NCBI RefSeq assembly: GCF_019430885.1
Contig: NZ_JAHYBZ010000003.1
Coordinates: 372,001 to 436,000 of the forward strand
Direction: 5' to 3'
DNA: 64,000 nt
Source: Roseomonas alba
GTDB taxonomy: Bacteria; Pseudomonadota; Alphaproteobacteria; Acetobacterales; Acetobacteraceae
Shown: one piece after another, positions 8,243 through 16,622 of the stretch
Numbering within the stretch: the stretch's first letter is position 1
Layout: each line of letters begins with the position of its first letter
Translations under genes and position numbers: made by a program
The notes under the pieces: model-generated
Database searches by the model: none
What the model was told of the DNA's origin: nothing
The model's input: only the letters and a program-made list of their open reading frames with translations

Positions 8243-8872
8243 TCACGCCGCCGGCGCGGCGCTTCCCATGCCTGCCGGCGGTACTGTCCGCGCGACGCTG
8301 CCCAGCGCCTGCGCCGCGTCGAACAGCGCGGTGAGGGCCGGCCGGCCCTGACGCCAAACGAACGCCGTGTGCCGGCGCTCACAATAGCCGAACGCCGAGA
8401 CCAGCGCGAAGAAGCCCGCGTCGCGCACCGCGAAGCCGCCCGCCGCGACATCGCGTTCCAGCGCATCGGCGACGCGCGCAGTGCGCTGCGTCTCCAGCGC
8501 GATCACCCCGGGCGAGCGTTCGTGCTCCGGCCGCCGCAGTTCTCGGTTCCACACGGCGATGCCGTCGATCATGCCGAGCACCCGGCCATAGGCGGCCAGC
8601 GCGCGCGGCGCCTCCGGGCCCGGCAGCAGGCGGCGCGCGGGTTCGACCAGGCTGTCCAGCATCATCAGCACCGGCGTCGTCTCGGTAAGGGTGGTACCGT
8701 CATCGAGCACCAGCGCCGGCACGCGCCCCACCGGGTTGTGCGGCAGCAGCACCGAGGCCGGATCGCGCAGCGTGGCCTCCACGACCGTGACACGGTCCTC
8801 GATGCCGAGTTCGATGACCGCCATGCGGGCGATGCGGGCATAGGGCGAACCGGGGGCATGGAACAGGCGCAT
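8243..8872 (-). CDS. Glutathione S-transferase family protein
   Basis: A 209-residue GST. The N terminus MRLFHAPGSPYARIARMAVIELGIEDRV is a thioredoxin-fold strand-helix with SPYARI as the catalytic loop. NPVGRVPALVLDDGTTLTETTPVLMMLD supplies the cis-Pro and the downstream glutathione contact. The C-terminal half is helical. The open frame extends 46 codons upstream but overlaps the divergent thioesterase, and the family start is MRLFHA at 8872. The neighbouring thioesterase and thiolase are transcribed the other way from a 58-bp gap. Confidence 0.85.
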   Translation of the reverse strand: MRLFHAPGSPYARIARMAVIELGIEDRVTVVEATLRDPASVLLPHNPVGRVPALVLDDGTTLTETTPVLMMLDSLVEPARRLLPGPEAPRALAAYGRVLGMIDGIAVWNRELRRPEHERSPGVIALETQRTARVADALERDVAAGGFAVRDAGFFALVSAFGYCERRHTAFVWRQGRPALTALFDAAQALGSVARTVPPAGMGSAAPAA

Positions 8873-8930
8873 GAGGGTCAGGCTATCACCCCCGGTTGAC
8901 GGCGCCAGCCCGCCGGGCGAAGCGGGAGGC

Positions 8931-9362
8931 ATGACCGACGCTCCCGCCCCCTTCGACCCTGCCGCCGCCGGCTGGAAGACCTTCCGCTGGCATGAGGACG
9001 GCTTCCCCACGCTGGTCGGCCCCTTCTGGTCGAAGAAGGAGGAGGCAGGCTGGGCCTATGGCCTGGTCGCCGAGGACAAGCACTCCAACGCCCATGGCAT
9101 CGTCCATGGCGGCATGCTGGCGACCTTCCTCGACCAGATCCTGGGCGCGACCTGCTGGGAGGCGGCAAGCCGCGACCCGGTGGTGACCATCCAGCTCAAC
9201 ACGCATTTCGTGTCCGCCGCGCGAGCCGGGGACTTCCTGGAGGCCCGGGCCGAGGCGGTCCGCGCGACCAAGTCCATCGTCTTCGTCCGCGGCCAGATCA
9301 CGATCGGCGACCGGATCGTCGCGACCGCGGATGGAGTGTGGAAGCGGCTGGGCGCGCGCTGA
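8931..9362 (+). CDS. PaaI-type hotdog thioesterase
   Basis: A 143-residue single hotdog-fold protein. [26 protein letters not shown] carries the HGGxxxxxxD motif of acyl-CoA thioesterases of the PaaI/YdiI type. The later strands [40 protein letters not shown] are typical. It probably hydrolyses a medium-chain or aryl acyl-CoA in the cytoplasm. The start is ATG 8931, with GCGGGAGG almost touching it. The next gene, a thiolase, starts 49 bp later, so the pair likely forms an operon in acyl-CoA metabolism. Confidence 0.85.
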   Translation: MTDAPAPFDPAAAGWKTFRWHEDGFPTLVGPFWSKKEEAGWAYGLVAEDKHSNAHGIVHGGMLATFLDQILGATCWEAASRDPVVTIQLNTHFVSAARAGDFLEARAEAVRATKSIVFVRGQITIGDRIVATADGVWKRLGAR

Positions 9363-9411
9363 CCGCTTCGCTACGCTGCCGGGCAAGAAACCGGCAGGGA
9401 AGGATGCGCCG

Positions 9412-10614
9412 ATGCGCAGCGCCGTCATCGTCTCCACCGCGCGGACGCCGATCGGGCGGGCCTATCGCGGTGCCTTCAACGACACCAATGCGCAGACGCT
9501 CGGCGGCCATGCCGTGCGTGCCGCCGTGGAGCGCGCGAAGCTCGATCCGGCCGAGGTCGAGGACGTCATCATGGGCGCGGCCCTGCAGCAGGGCTGCCAG
9601 GGGTCGAATGTCGGGCGGCAGGTGGCGCTGGCGGCCGGGTTGCCGGACAGCGTGCCGGGCATGTCGCTGGACCGGCAGTGTTCCTCCGGGCTGATGGCCA
9701 TCGCCACCGCGGCCAAGCAGATCCTGCATGACGGCATGCAGGTCGCGGTCGGCGGCGGGCTGGAATCCATCTCCCTGGTGCAGAACGACAAGGCGAACTG
9801 GTTCCGACGCGCTGATCCGTCGCTGATGGAGCGCGTGCCCGCGCTCTACATGTCGATGCTGGAGACGGCGGAGATCGTCGCCGACCGCTACGAGGTCAGC
9901 CGCGACGCGCAGGATGCATACGCCTTCCGCAGCCAGCAGCGCACCGCCGCCGCCCAGGCGCGCGGCGCCTTCGACGAGGAGATCGTGCCGCTCGCCTCGG
10001 TGATGAAGCTGGTGAACCGCGAGACGGGCGAGAGCAAGGACGTGCCCACCACGCTGATGCGCGACGAGGGCAACCGCGCGGACACGACGCTGGAGGGGCT
10101 GCAATCCCTCAAGCCCGTGTTCAAGGACGGGATGGTCGTCAAGCAGGGCCGCTTCATCACCGCGGGCAATGCGAGCCAGTTGTCGGATGGTGCCTCAGCC
10201 GCCGTGCTGATGGAGGAAGCCGAGGCATCACGCCGCGGCCTGCATCCGCTCGGCATCTATCGCGGCATGGTGGTGGCCGGCTGCGATCCGGGGGAGATGG
10301 GCATCGGCCCCGTCTTCGCCGTGCCGAAGCTGCTGAGGCAGCATGGCCTCGGCATCGACGACATCGGGCTGTGGGAACTGAACGAGGCCTTCGCCTGCCA
10401 GGTGCTGTATTGCCGCGACCGGCTCGGCATTCCCGATGAGTTGCTGAACGTCGATGGCGGAGCGATCTCGGTCGGGCATCCCTACGGCATGTCCGGCGCG
10501 CGCATGGCCGGGCATGCGCTGATCGAGGGCAAGAAGCGCGGGGCGAAATTCGTGGTGGTGACGATGTGCGTCGGCGGTGGCCAGGGAGCCGCCGGGTTGT
10601 TCGAGGTCGCGTGA
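9412..10614 (+). CDS. Acetyl-CoA acetyltransferase (thiolase)
   Basis: A 400-residue thiolase of normal length. The nucleophile Cys90 is in [12 protein letters not shown]. The C-terminal catalytic elements are [23 protein letters not shown] (His) and [13 protein letters not shown] (second Cys). ATG 9412 is preceded by GGGAAGGA (9397-9404). It catalyses reversible condensation of acyl-CoA with acetyl-CoA, or beta-ketothiolysis in fatty acid or aromatic degradation. It sits behind a thioesterase and near a CoA-transferase, so a degradative role is more likely than polyhydroxyalkanoate synthesis. A mosaic repeat begins right after the stop. Confidence 0.93.
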   Translation: MRSAVIVSTARTPIGRAYRGAFNDTNAQTLGGHAVRAAVERAKLDPAEVEDVIMGAALQQGCQGSNVGRQVALAAGLPDSVPGMSLDRQCSSGLMAIATAAKQILHDGMQVAVGGGLESISLVQNDKANWFRRADPSLMERVPALYMSMLETAEIVADRYEVSRDAQDAYAFRSQQRTAAAQARGAFDEEIVPLASVMKLVNRETGESKDVPTTLMRDEGNRADTTLEGLQSLKPVFKDGMVVKQGRFITAGNASQLSDGASAAVLMEEAEASRRGLHPLGIYRGMVVAGCDPGEMGIGPVFAVPKLLRQHGLGIDDIGLWELNEAFACQVLYCRDRLGIPDELLNVDGGAISVGHPYGMSGARMAGHALIEGKKRGAKFVVVTMCVGGGQGAAGLFEVA

Positions 10615-10616
10615 AG

Positions 10617-10845
10617 AACTGGAGGGGCTCTGCCCCTCCAAACCACCCCGCCAGGGTGCCGTGCACCCCGGACCACCGGCACTTGGTGCCGGGCGCCGCG
10701 GTTCCGCGATTTTTGCGGCGTTCCTGATACGCCAGAGGCGCCCGTGCCTGCCTGCGGCGCACAGCGCCAGGTATCGGTTTCCAAAGGCCTTGTGACCTTT
10801 GGTGGGGTGGGCCCGGGAGGGGCAAAGCCCCTCCAGGGCCGGCCC
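10617..10845. repeat. Mosaic palindromic repeat, copy R1
   Basis: This block fills the gap between the convergent thiolase and ahcY genes. It opens with GGAGGGGCTCTGCCCCTCC, continues with ACCACCCCGCCA, and ends with GGTTTCCAAAGGCC...CCTTTGGTGGGG and then GGGAGGGGCAAAGCCCCTCC. The same modules recur at many places in the window. Being flanked on both sides by the GGAGGGGC palindrome makes this a near-complete unit. It may end both transcripts, but there are no T-runs. Confidence 0.75.
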
Positions 10846-10849
10846 CGTC

Positions 10850-12253
<1,404 letters not shown>

Positions 12254-12325
12254 GCGCGTTCTCTTCCTCAGGCTTCTGGGCGACGCCGGGCGGGTAGCAT
12301 GGCGGGCCGGGGGAGGCCAGAGAGC

Positions 12326-12359
12326 ATGATCACTGATAAGGATATCTTTATGTGATCAT
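12326..12359. promoter_or_regulatory. AT-rich dyad upstream of ahcY (candidate operator)
   Basis: ATGATCAC (12326-12333) and GTGATCAT (12352-12359) are perfect inverted arms around a second imperfect palindrome centred on GATATC (12341-12346), reading TAAGGATATCTTTA. In this GC-rich genome such an AT-rich dyad stands out. It lies between ahcY (minus) and the YjbF gene (plus) and could serve either. SahR-type ArsR-family repressors of the SAM cycle bind similar AT-rich palindromes in Proteobacteria; assignment to SahR is inference and the regulator gene is not in the window. Confidence 0.5.
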
Positions 12360-12421
12360 CGCAATGCCTGACGCCGCTATTCGCGCCTGGGTTTATCGAA
12401 ACGGCATGATATTCTCGTGTT

Positions 12422-13090
12422 ATGCGCCGCGTCGCCCTGCTGTGCCTGCTGCTCACCGCCGCCTGCGACACGCCGGCGAGCGACCTCTTCACCGTGCCCG
12501 CCTGGGCCGAGGCCCTGCTGGTCCAGGACGCCCATGAGGCCGAATGGGAGGACGGCCCTGCCGGCCCGCCCGAGGGCGAACCGGCCCTCGCCCTCACCCT
12601 CGGCAGCCGTCGCGGCATCGCCCTGCTGATCCAGGAGGAAGGCGAGCGCCGGCTCTGGCGCACCCCCGGCGGCGTCGCCGTGCAGACCGAAGGGGCCCGC
12701 GTCGTCGCCACCGCCGGGCTGCGCCAGGTCCTCGCCGCGACACGTTTCGACGGCACCGACCTGCTGATGCGCCTGCCCGAGCTCGGCCCCGGCGAATGGC
12801 GCGCGACGCGGGTGGTGGACCTGATGCGATCAGCCTTCGACCCCGCCCGCATGCGCTTCGGCGTGCGGCTCGACTGCCGGCTGTCCATCGGCCAGGCCGA
12901 GATCGCCGACACCCTGCTGATCGAGGAACGTTGCCGCGGCGGCGCCCGCACCACCAGCCGCTTCTGGGCCGATGCCGGCAGTTATGCCGTGTTCCGATCC
13001 GAACAATGGGTCGGGGACGACCTCCCGCCTCTGGTGGTCGAGGTCGTCTCCGCCCGCAACCCGACCGAGATCATCCCGCTGCCCAGGTGA
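12422..13090 (+). CDS. YjbF/GfcB-family lipoprotein
   Basis: A 222-residue lipoprotein: MRRVALLCLLLTAAC is a signal peptide ending in a lipobox (LTAAC, Cys15). The body has GIALLIQEEGERRLWRTPGGVAVQTEGARVVATAGL, which matches the W..(g)..v.t.nGRvv.T.GL pattern of YjbF/GfcB. E. coli yjbEFGH and gfc genes serve exopolysaccharide or group 4 capsule secretion. Here a YjbH homologue and a Wza-like export protein lie within 6 kb. A GfcC/YjbG homologue was not found. The last 20 bp overlap the convergent phosphoglycosyl transferase gene. Confidence 0.75.
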   Translation: MRRVALLCLLLTAACDTPASDLFTVPAWAEALLVQDAHEAEWEDGPAGPPEGEPALALTLGSRRGIALLIQEEGERRLWRTPGGVAVQTEGARVVATAGLRQVLAATRFDGTDLLMRLPELGPGEWRATRVVDLMRSAFDPARMRFGVRLDCRLSIGQAEIADTLLIEERCRGGARTTSRFWADAGSYAVFRSEQWVGDDLPPLVVEVVSARNPTEIIPLPR

Positions 13091-14129
13091 GCCCCGCGCG
13101 CCGCACCCGCCGCGCGACATAGACCGCCCAACCGATCTGCACGGCCAGCGCCGGCAGCACGATCAGCGGCTTGGCGGACGGCGTCATGGCGAGGAACAGC
13201 CAGACCAGCCCGCCATGGAACAGCACGAAGCCCCAATGCGTCGCGGCCACTGCCCGCACCGACAGCCCCGACCGCTGCGCCATCTGGTACAGATGCGTCC
13301 GGTGCGCGGCCGCGACGCGCTCGCCCCGCAGCGCACGGCGCACCAGCGTGAAGGCCGCATCGAACAGCAGCCCGAACAGCAGCAGCGGCACGATCAGGAA
13401 GGACACCGACGCCGCATCGAAACGCGCCGCCGCCACCGCCAGCACCGCCATCATGAAGCCGAGGAACTGGCTGCCCACATCCCCCATGAAGATGCGCGCC
13501 GGGTTCAGGTTGAACGGAACGAACCCCGCCAGCCCGGCCGCCAGCAGCAGTGACGCGGCATAGACGAACCAGCCGCCCTCCTCCCCCGACACGACGCACA
13601 GGATCACGGCGGCGAGGAACACCGACCCGCCGACCAGCCCGTCCAGCCCGTCCATGAAGTTCAGCGCATTGGTGCAGCCGACGATCCAGAACAGCGTCAG
13701 CGGCAGCCCGATGACCCCGAGCGGCACCTGCCCCACCCAGGGCACCGCCAGCCGGTCGACCACGAGCCCCGAGGCGATCGCCACCAGCGCCGCCACCGCC
13801 TGCGCCGCCAGCTTCACCGAAAAGCGCAGGTCGGACACGTCGTCCCACAGAGACACGCCCGCGATCGCCACCGCCGCCCCGATCACGCCGAGGAATTGCG
13901 GCGGCGGCAGCCGCGCATAGTCCGCGCCGAAATACAGCAGAGCCATCCCCGCCACGAAGGCGACCACCACCCCGAGCCCACCCCCGCGCGGCGTCGGCCG
14001 GACATGCGACGACCGCGCGTTGGGATGGTCGAGGATCGGATAGGCAATCATCAGCCGCACCACCCCGGCAGACAGCAGGGCGAGGCAGAACGCGACGGCA
14101 AGATGCCTGAAGACAGCGTCGATCAGCAT
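13071..14129 (-). CDS. WecA/MraY-type polyprenyl-phosphate sugar-1-phosphate transferase
   Basis: A polytopic membrane enzyme of 352 residues with about ten hydrophobic segments. Diagnostic loops are HPNARSSHVRPTPRGGGLG near residue 35, the SLWDDVSDL acidic pair, NALNFMDGLDGLVGG and NPARIFMGDVGSQFLGF. It transfers a hexosamine-1-phosphate from a UDP sugar to undecaprenyl phosphate on the cytoplasmic face, starting polysaccharide or O-antigen assembly. HRTHLYQ near the C terminus matches the His-containing loop of the family. The gene lies in an exopolysaccharide locus that also has a monotopic initiating transferase at 24137, so two chemically different initiators are present. Confidence 0.9.
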   Translation of the reverse strand: MLIDAVFRHLAVAFCLALLSAGVVRLMIAYPILDHPNARSSHVRPTPRGGGLGVVVAFVAGMALLYFGADYARLPPPQFLGVIGAAVAIAGVSLWDDVSDLRFSVKLAAQAVAALVAIASGLVVDRLAVPWVGQVPLGVIGLPLTLFWIVGCTNALNFMDGLDGLVGGSVFLAAVILCVVSGEEGGWFVYAASLLLAAGLAGFVPFNLNPARIFMGDVGSQFLGFMMAVLAVAAARFDAASVSFLIVPLLLFGLLFDAAFTLVRRALRGERVAAAHRTHLYQMAQRSGLSVRAVAATHWGFVLFHGGLVWLFLAMTPSAKPLIVLPALAVQIGWAVYVARRVRRAGLTWAAG

Positions 14130-14154
14130 GGGCGGGGCGCGCTATGGACCGGCA

Positions 14155-14245
14155 CGGGCAGGGCGTCCAGCACCGGGGAGGGCTCCGCCCTCCCCGGAAC
14201 CCCTCCCGCCAAAGGCCCACGGCCTTTGGAGACCATCTGTCAGCC
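14155..14245. repeat. Mosaic palindromic repeat, short copy R2
   Basis: A reduced copy with only two modules: GGGGAGGGCTCCGCCCTCCCC and CCAAAGGCCCACGGCCTTTGG. It lies between the phosphoglycosyl transferase start and the YjbH stop, both on the minus strand. Confidence 0.65.
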
Positions 14246-14278
14246 TGTCCCACCCGGCGCCACACGACCGCCCATCCT

Positions 14279-16426
14279 TCAGCGGGTGAACCAGGCGACG
14301 CCCCGCTGAAGGGCCTCCTCGCGGCCCTCGCGCGTCAGCTCCCACAGCGGGTTCTCCACGGCCAGACGCTGGCCACCGTCGCGCTGCACGCTGCGGATCA
14401 CCGCACCCATATTCGACCGCGTCTGCACCCCGAACAGGTCCAACGGCACCCGGATGAAAATGCCCTTGTCGAAGGATCCCTCGCCGAAATCGCTGTAGGA
14501 CGCGCTGGTCAGCGTCGCGAAGGCCCCGACCTCGATGCCGGAATCAAAGCGCCGCGCAACCTCGACCGTCCCGCCCCAGTCCCCGGCCAGGTAGCGCCCA
14601 CCGCGCAACGTCGTCGTCAGATTCCACCAGGGCAGATCGAGGTATAGCGACACCTGCCCCGTCGTCACCCGGTAGTCCTGCAGGCCGAAGCGCTGGTCGT
14701 AGTCCCGCTGCGCCACATAGTTCACATCCACCCCGATCCCCCAGGGCTGGTCATGCGGCCGGTACAGGATCTCGCCCGACACCCCGGCGAACATGGGCTC
14801 CAGATACCCCACCGTCGCCCGCGCGAAGACGTCCGGCGCCGGCGACCAGATCCGCTCGGCATAGAGCGACGTCACCGCGAGCGTCTGCCCCTCATCCGCA
14901 TAGAACGCGTAGTCGGACCGGACATGCGGCAGTAGGGAATCGGACGGGCCGGCGCTCGACAGGTTCTGCCCCACCACCTGCGCAACCCCGCCCGCCAGCG
15001 AGAACCCCGCCCCGAACTCCACCCGCGCCCCCGCCGCCACCGCGGCCTGCCACAGCGCCGTGCGGGACGGATCGCCCAGGATCAGCCGCAGCCCCGGCTC
15101 CACTCGCCAGTCGAAGAAGGGTCCCTCGGCGCGCACCGCGTCCTCGAAGGGATCACCCGCCGCCATGAGCGTGGCGGTGGCGAAGATCTCCTCCGCACTG
15201 CCATAGCCGCGCGCCGCGGCCTCCATCGCGGACCGCAACACCATGATGCGGGCGACCTCCGCCCCCGCCAGGGACCAGGACACCACCACCCGCTCCACCT
15301 GGCGCGGCAGCAGAGGCTGCGCCGCCCGCACCACCCGCCCGACCACCTGGGCGAGTGTCCGGTATCGCCCGTCGCCGACCGCGATCCGCGCCTCGTCGCC
15401 CTCGATCGCCAGCGCGCGGGGGCTCAGCCCGGCCTCGCGTAGCGCGGCGAACATGCGCGGGGCGATCAGCCGCGCCTCGGGCGAGGCATCATCGGGGCGC
15501 TCCGCCATTGCCGGCGGCGGCCGCAGCGGCGCGCGCGGCGGGTTCGCCGCATCCATCCTCACCGAGGCGCGGAACAGCACATCCGTGCCGTTCACATACT
15601 GCACCCCGACATCGAGCCAGTCGTTCTGCCATTGCAGCCCGGCATTCACCCGTGAATCGGCGATGCCCAGCAGCTCGGTCGTCCGCGCCGGATACCCGCC
15701 CCGTTCGTCCCGCAGCCGGTCGCCGCTGACCTCCAGCTTGGCGCGCAGCCCCTCGAGCACGCCCCAGGGCGTCGGGATCGGCGGCACCGACCATTCGACG
15801 CCGCCGAAAATCGAAATGTCCTCGCCCCGGAAATAGGTCCCCCAGCGCGGCGTGCCGCCCTGCCCCACATCGCGCGTGCGGTCGTTGAACCCGCCCCAGA
15901 TATCCGCCAGCGGATTGTTGCCGTCGCCATAGGTCCCGAGCCGCCCCCAGCCCATCCCCAGGCTGACGTCGAAATCCCAGAGGCGCTTGGACGCGACCAG
16001 GTATTCGCCCGCATAGATCCCGGTCCCGACAACGTCCTGGATCCCGACCGCGAGCGCCGGCCGCCAGTCATTTTCCTCCCACAGCCGAATCTTGATGTCG
16101 AAGGACCGGTCCGAGACCATCCCCTCGCCGGTCGTGCCGTTCAGGCGTTCGCTGAGCCGGAAGGTCGTCTCCAGCCAGGGCAGGGCCTGGAAGCCGAGGA
16201 ACCAGAAATTCCGCTGATGCCGCAGGCCGAACCCGGCCTCGAGCGTGCCATCGGGCCGGAAGCGCGCATTGCGCATCTCGATCAGGCCGACGCCGCCCCA
16301 GTCGGAACCCGAACCCTCCGGCGCGTCCTGGGCCTGCGCGGGGAGGGCGAGCAGCGCCAGCAGGGCCAGGGCGTAGCGGGAGGGGCTTTGCCCCTCCCGG
16401 ACCCACCCCACCAGGATGCTGGGCAT
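14279..16426 (-). CDS. YjbH/GfcD-family exopolysaccharide outer-membrane protein
   Basis: A large beta-rich protein of about 715 residues. A hydrophobic leader ALALLALLALPAQAQ precedes GLIEMRNARFRPDGTLEAGFG, typical of YjbH. The body has repeated beta strands and the C-terminal domain includes GIGVDVNYVAQRDYDQRFGLQDYRVTTG, another YjbH hallmark. It probably forms an outer-membrane channel for polysaccharide release. The start is uncertain: the segment before the leader is made of mosaic repeat, giving MPSILVGWVREGQSPSRYAL from ATG 16426 or GTG 16411. No good ribosome site precedes either. The signal peptide n-region therefore appears to come from repeat sequence. Confidence 0.78.
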   Translation of the reverse strand: MPSILVGWVREGQSPSRYALALLALLALPAQAQDAPEGSGSDWGGVGLIEMRNARFRPDGTLEAGFGLRHQRNFWFLGFQALPWLETTFRLSERLNGTTGEGMVSDRSFDIKIRLWEENDWRPALAVGIQDVVGTGIYAGEYLVASKRLWDFDVSLGMGWGRLGTYGDGNNPLADIWGGFNDRTRDVGQGGTPRWGTYFRGEDISIFGGVEWSVPPIPTPWGVLEGLRAKLEVSGDRLRDERGGYPARTTELLGIADSRVNAGLQWQNDWLDVGVQYVNGTDVLFRASVRMDAANPPRAPLRPPPAMAERPDDASPEARLIAPRMFAALREAGLSPRALAIEGDEARIAVGDGRYRTLAQVVGRVVRAAQPLLPRQVERVVVSWSLAGAEVARIMVLRSAMEAAARGYGSAEEIFATATLMAAGDPFEDAVRAEGPFFDWRVEPGLRLILGDPSRTALWQAAVAAGARVEFGAGFSLAGGVAQVVGQNLSSAGPSDSLLPHVRSDYAFYADEGQTLAVTSLYAERIWSPAPDVFARATVGYLEPMFAGVSGEILYRPHDQPWGIGVDVNYVAQRDYDQRFGLQDYRVTTGQVSLYLDLPWWNLTTTLRGGRYLAGDWGGTVEVARRFDSGIEVGAFATLTSASYSDFGEGSFDKGIFIRVPLDLFGVQTRSNMGAVIRSVQRDGGQRLAVENPLWELTREGREEALQRGVAWFTR

Positions 16427-16618
16427 CCTGGACCGCAATCTTTTGGCACCCGGCCCGACAGATGCGACGAGCCCTCCCAACGCGTTTCGTGCGCAAGGGC
16501 GGGTCTCGGCACCCTTCCGCCCTTGCCGCCGGGCGCCAAGTACCGGTTTCCAAAGGCCCTTCGGCCTTTGGCGGGGTGAGGTCCGGAGAGGGGCAGAGCC
16601 CCTCTCTGGTCCACCAGC
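16380..16618. repeat. Mosaic palindromic repeat, copy R3
   Basis: This separates the export-protein stop (16623) from the YjbH coding region and runs into the YjbH signal-peptide codons. Modules in order on the plus strand: GGGAGGGGCTTTGCCCCTCCC, the inverted CAGGATGCTGGGCATCCTG followed by GACCGCAATCTT, the GTGCGCAAGGGCGGGTCTCGG module, and GGTTTCCAAAGGCCCTTCGG-type stem, ending in GAGAGGGGCAGAGCCCCTCTC. Confidence 0.75.
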
Positions 16619-16622
16619 CGTG

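Noticed and set aside
10617-10640. GGAGGGGC/GCCCCTCC hairpins as intrinsic terminators
   Set aside because: None is followed by a T-run, and they occur inside coding sequence and between genes of one operon; better described as repeat modules.
12254-12325. SAH riboswitch ahead of ahcY
   Set aside because: No matching conserved core was recognised; the dyad further upstream looks like a DNA operator instead.
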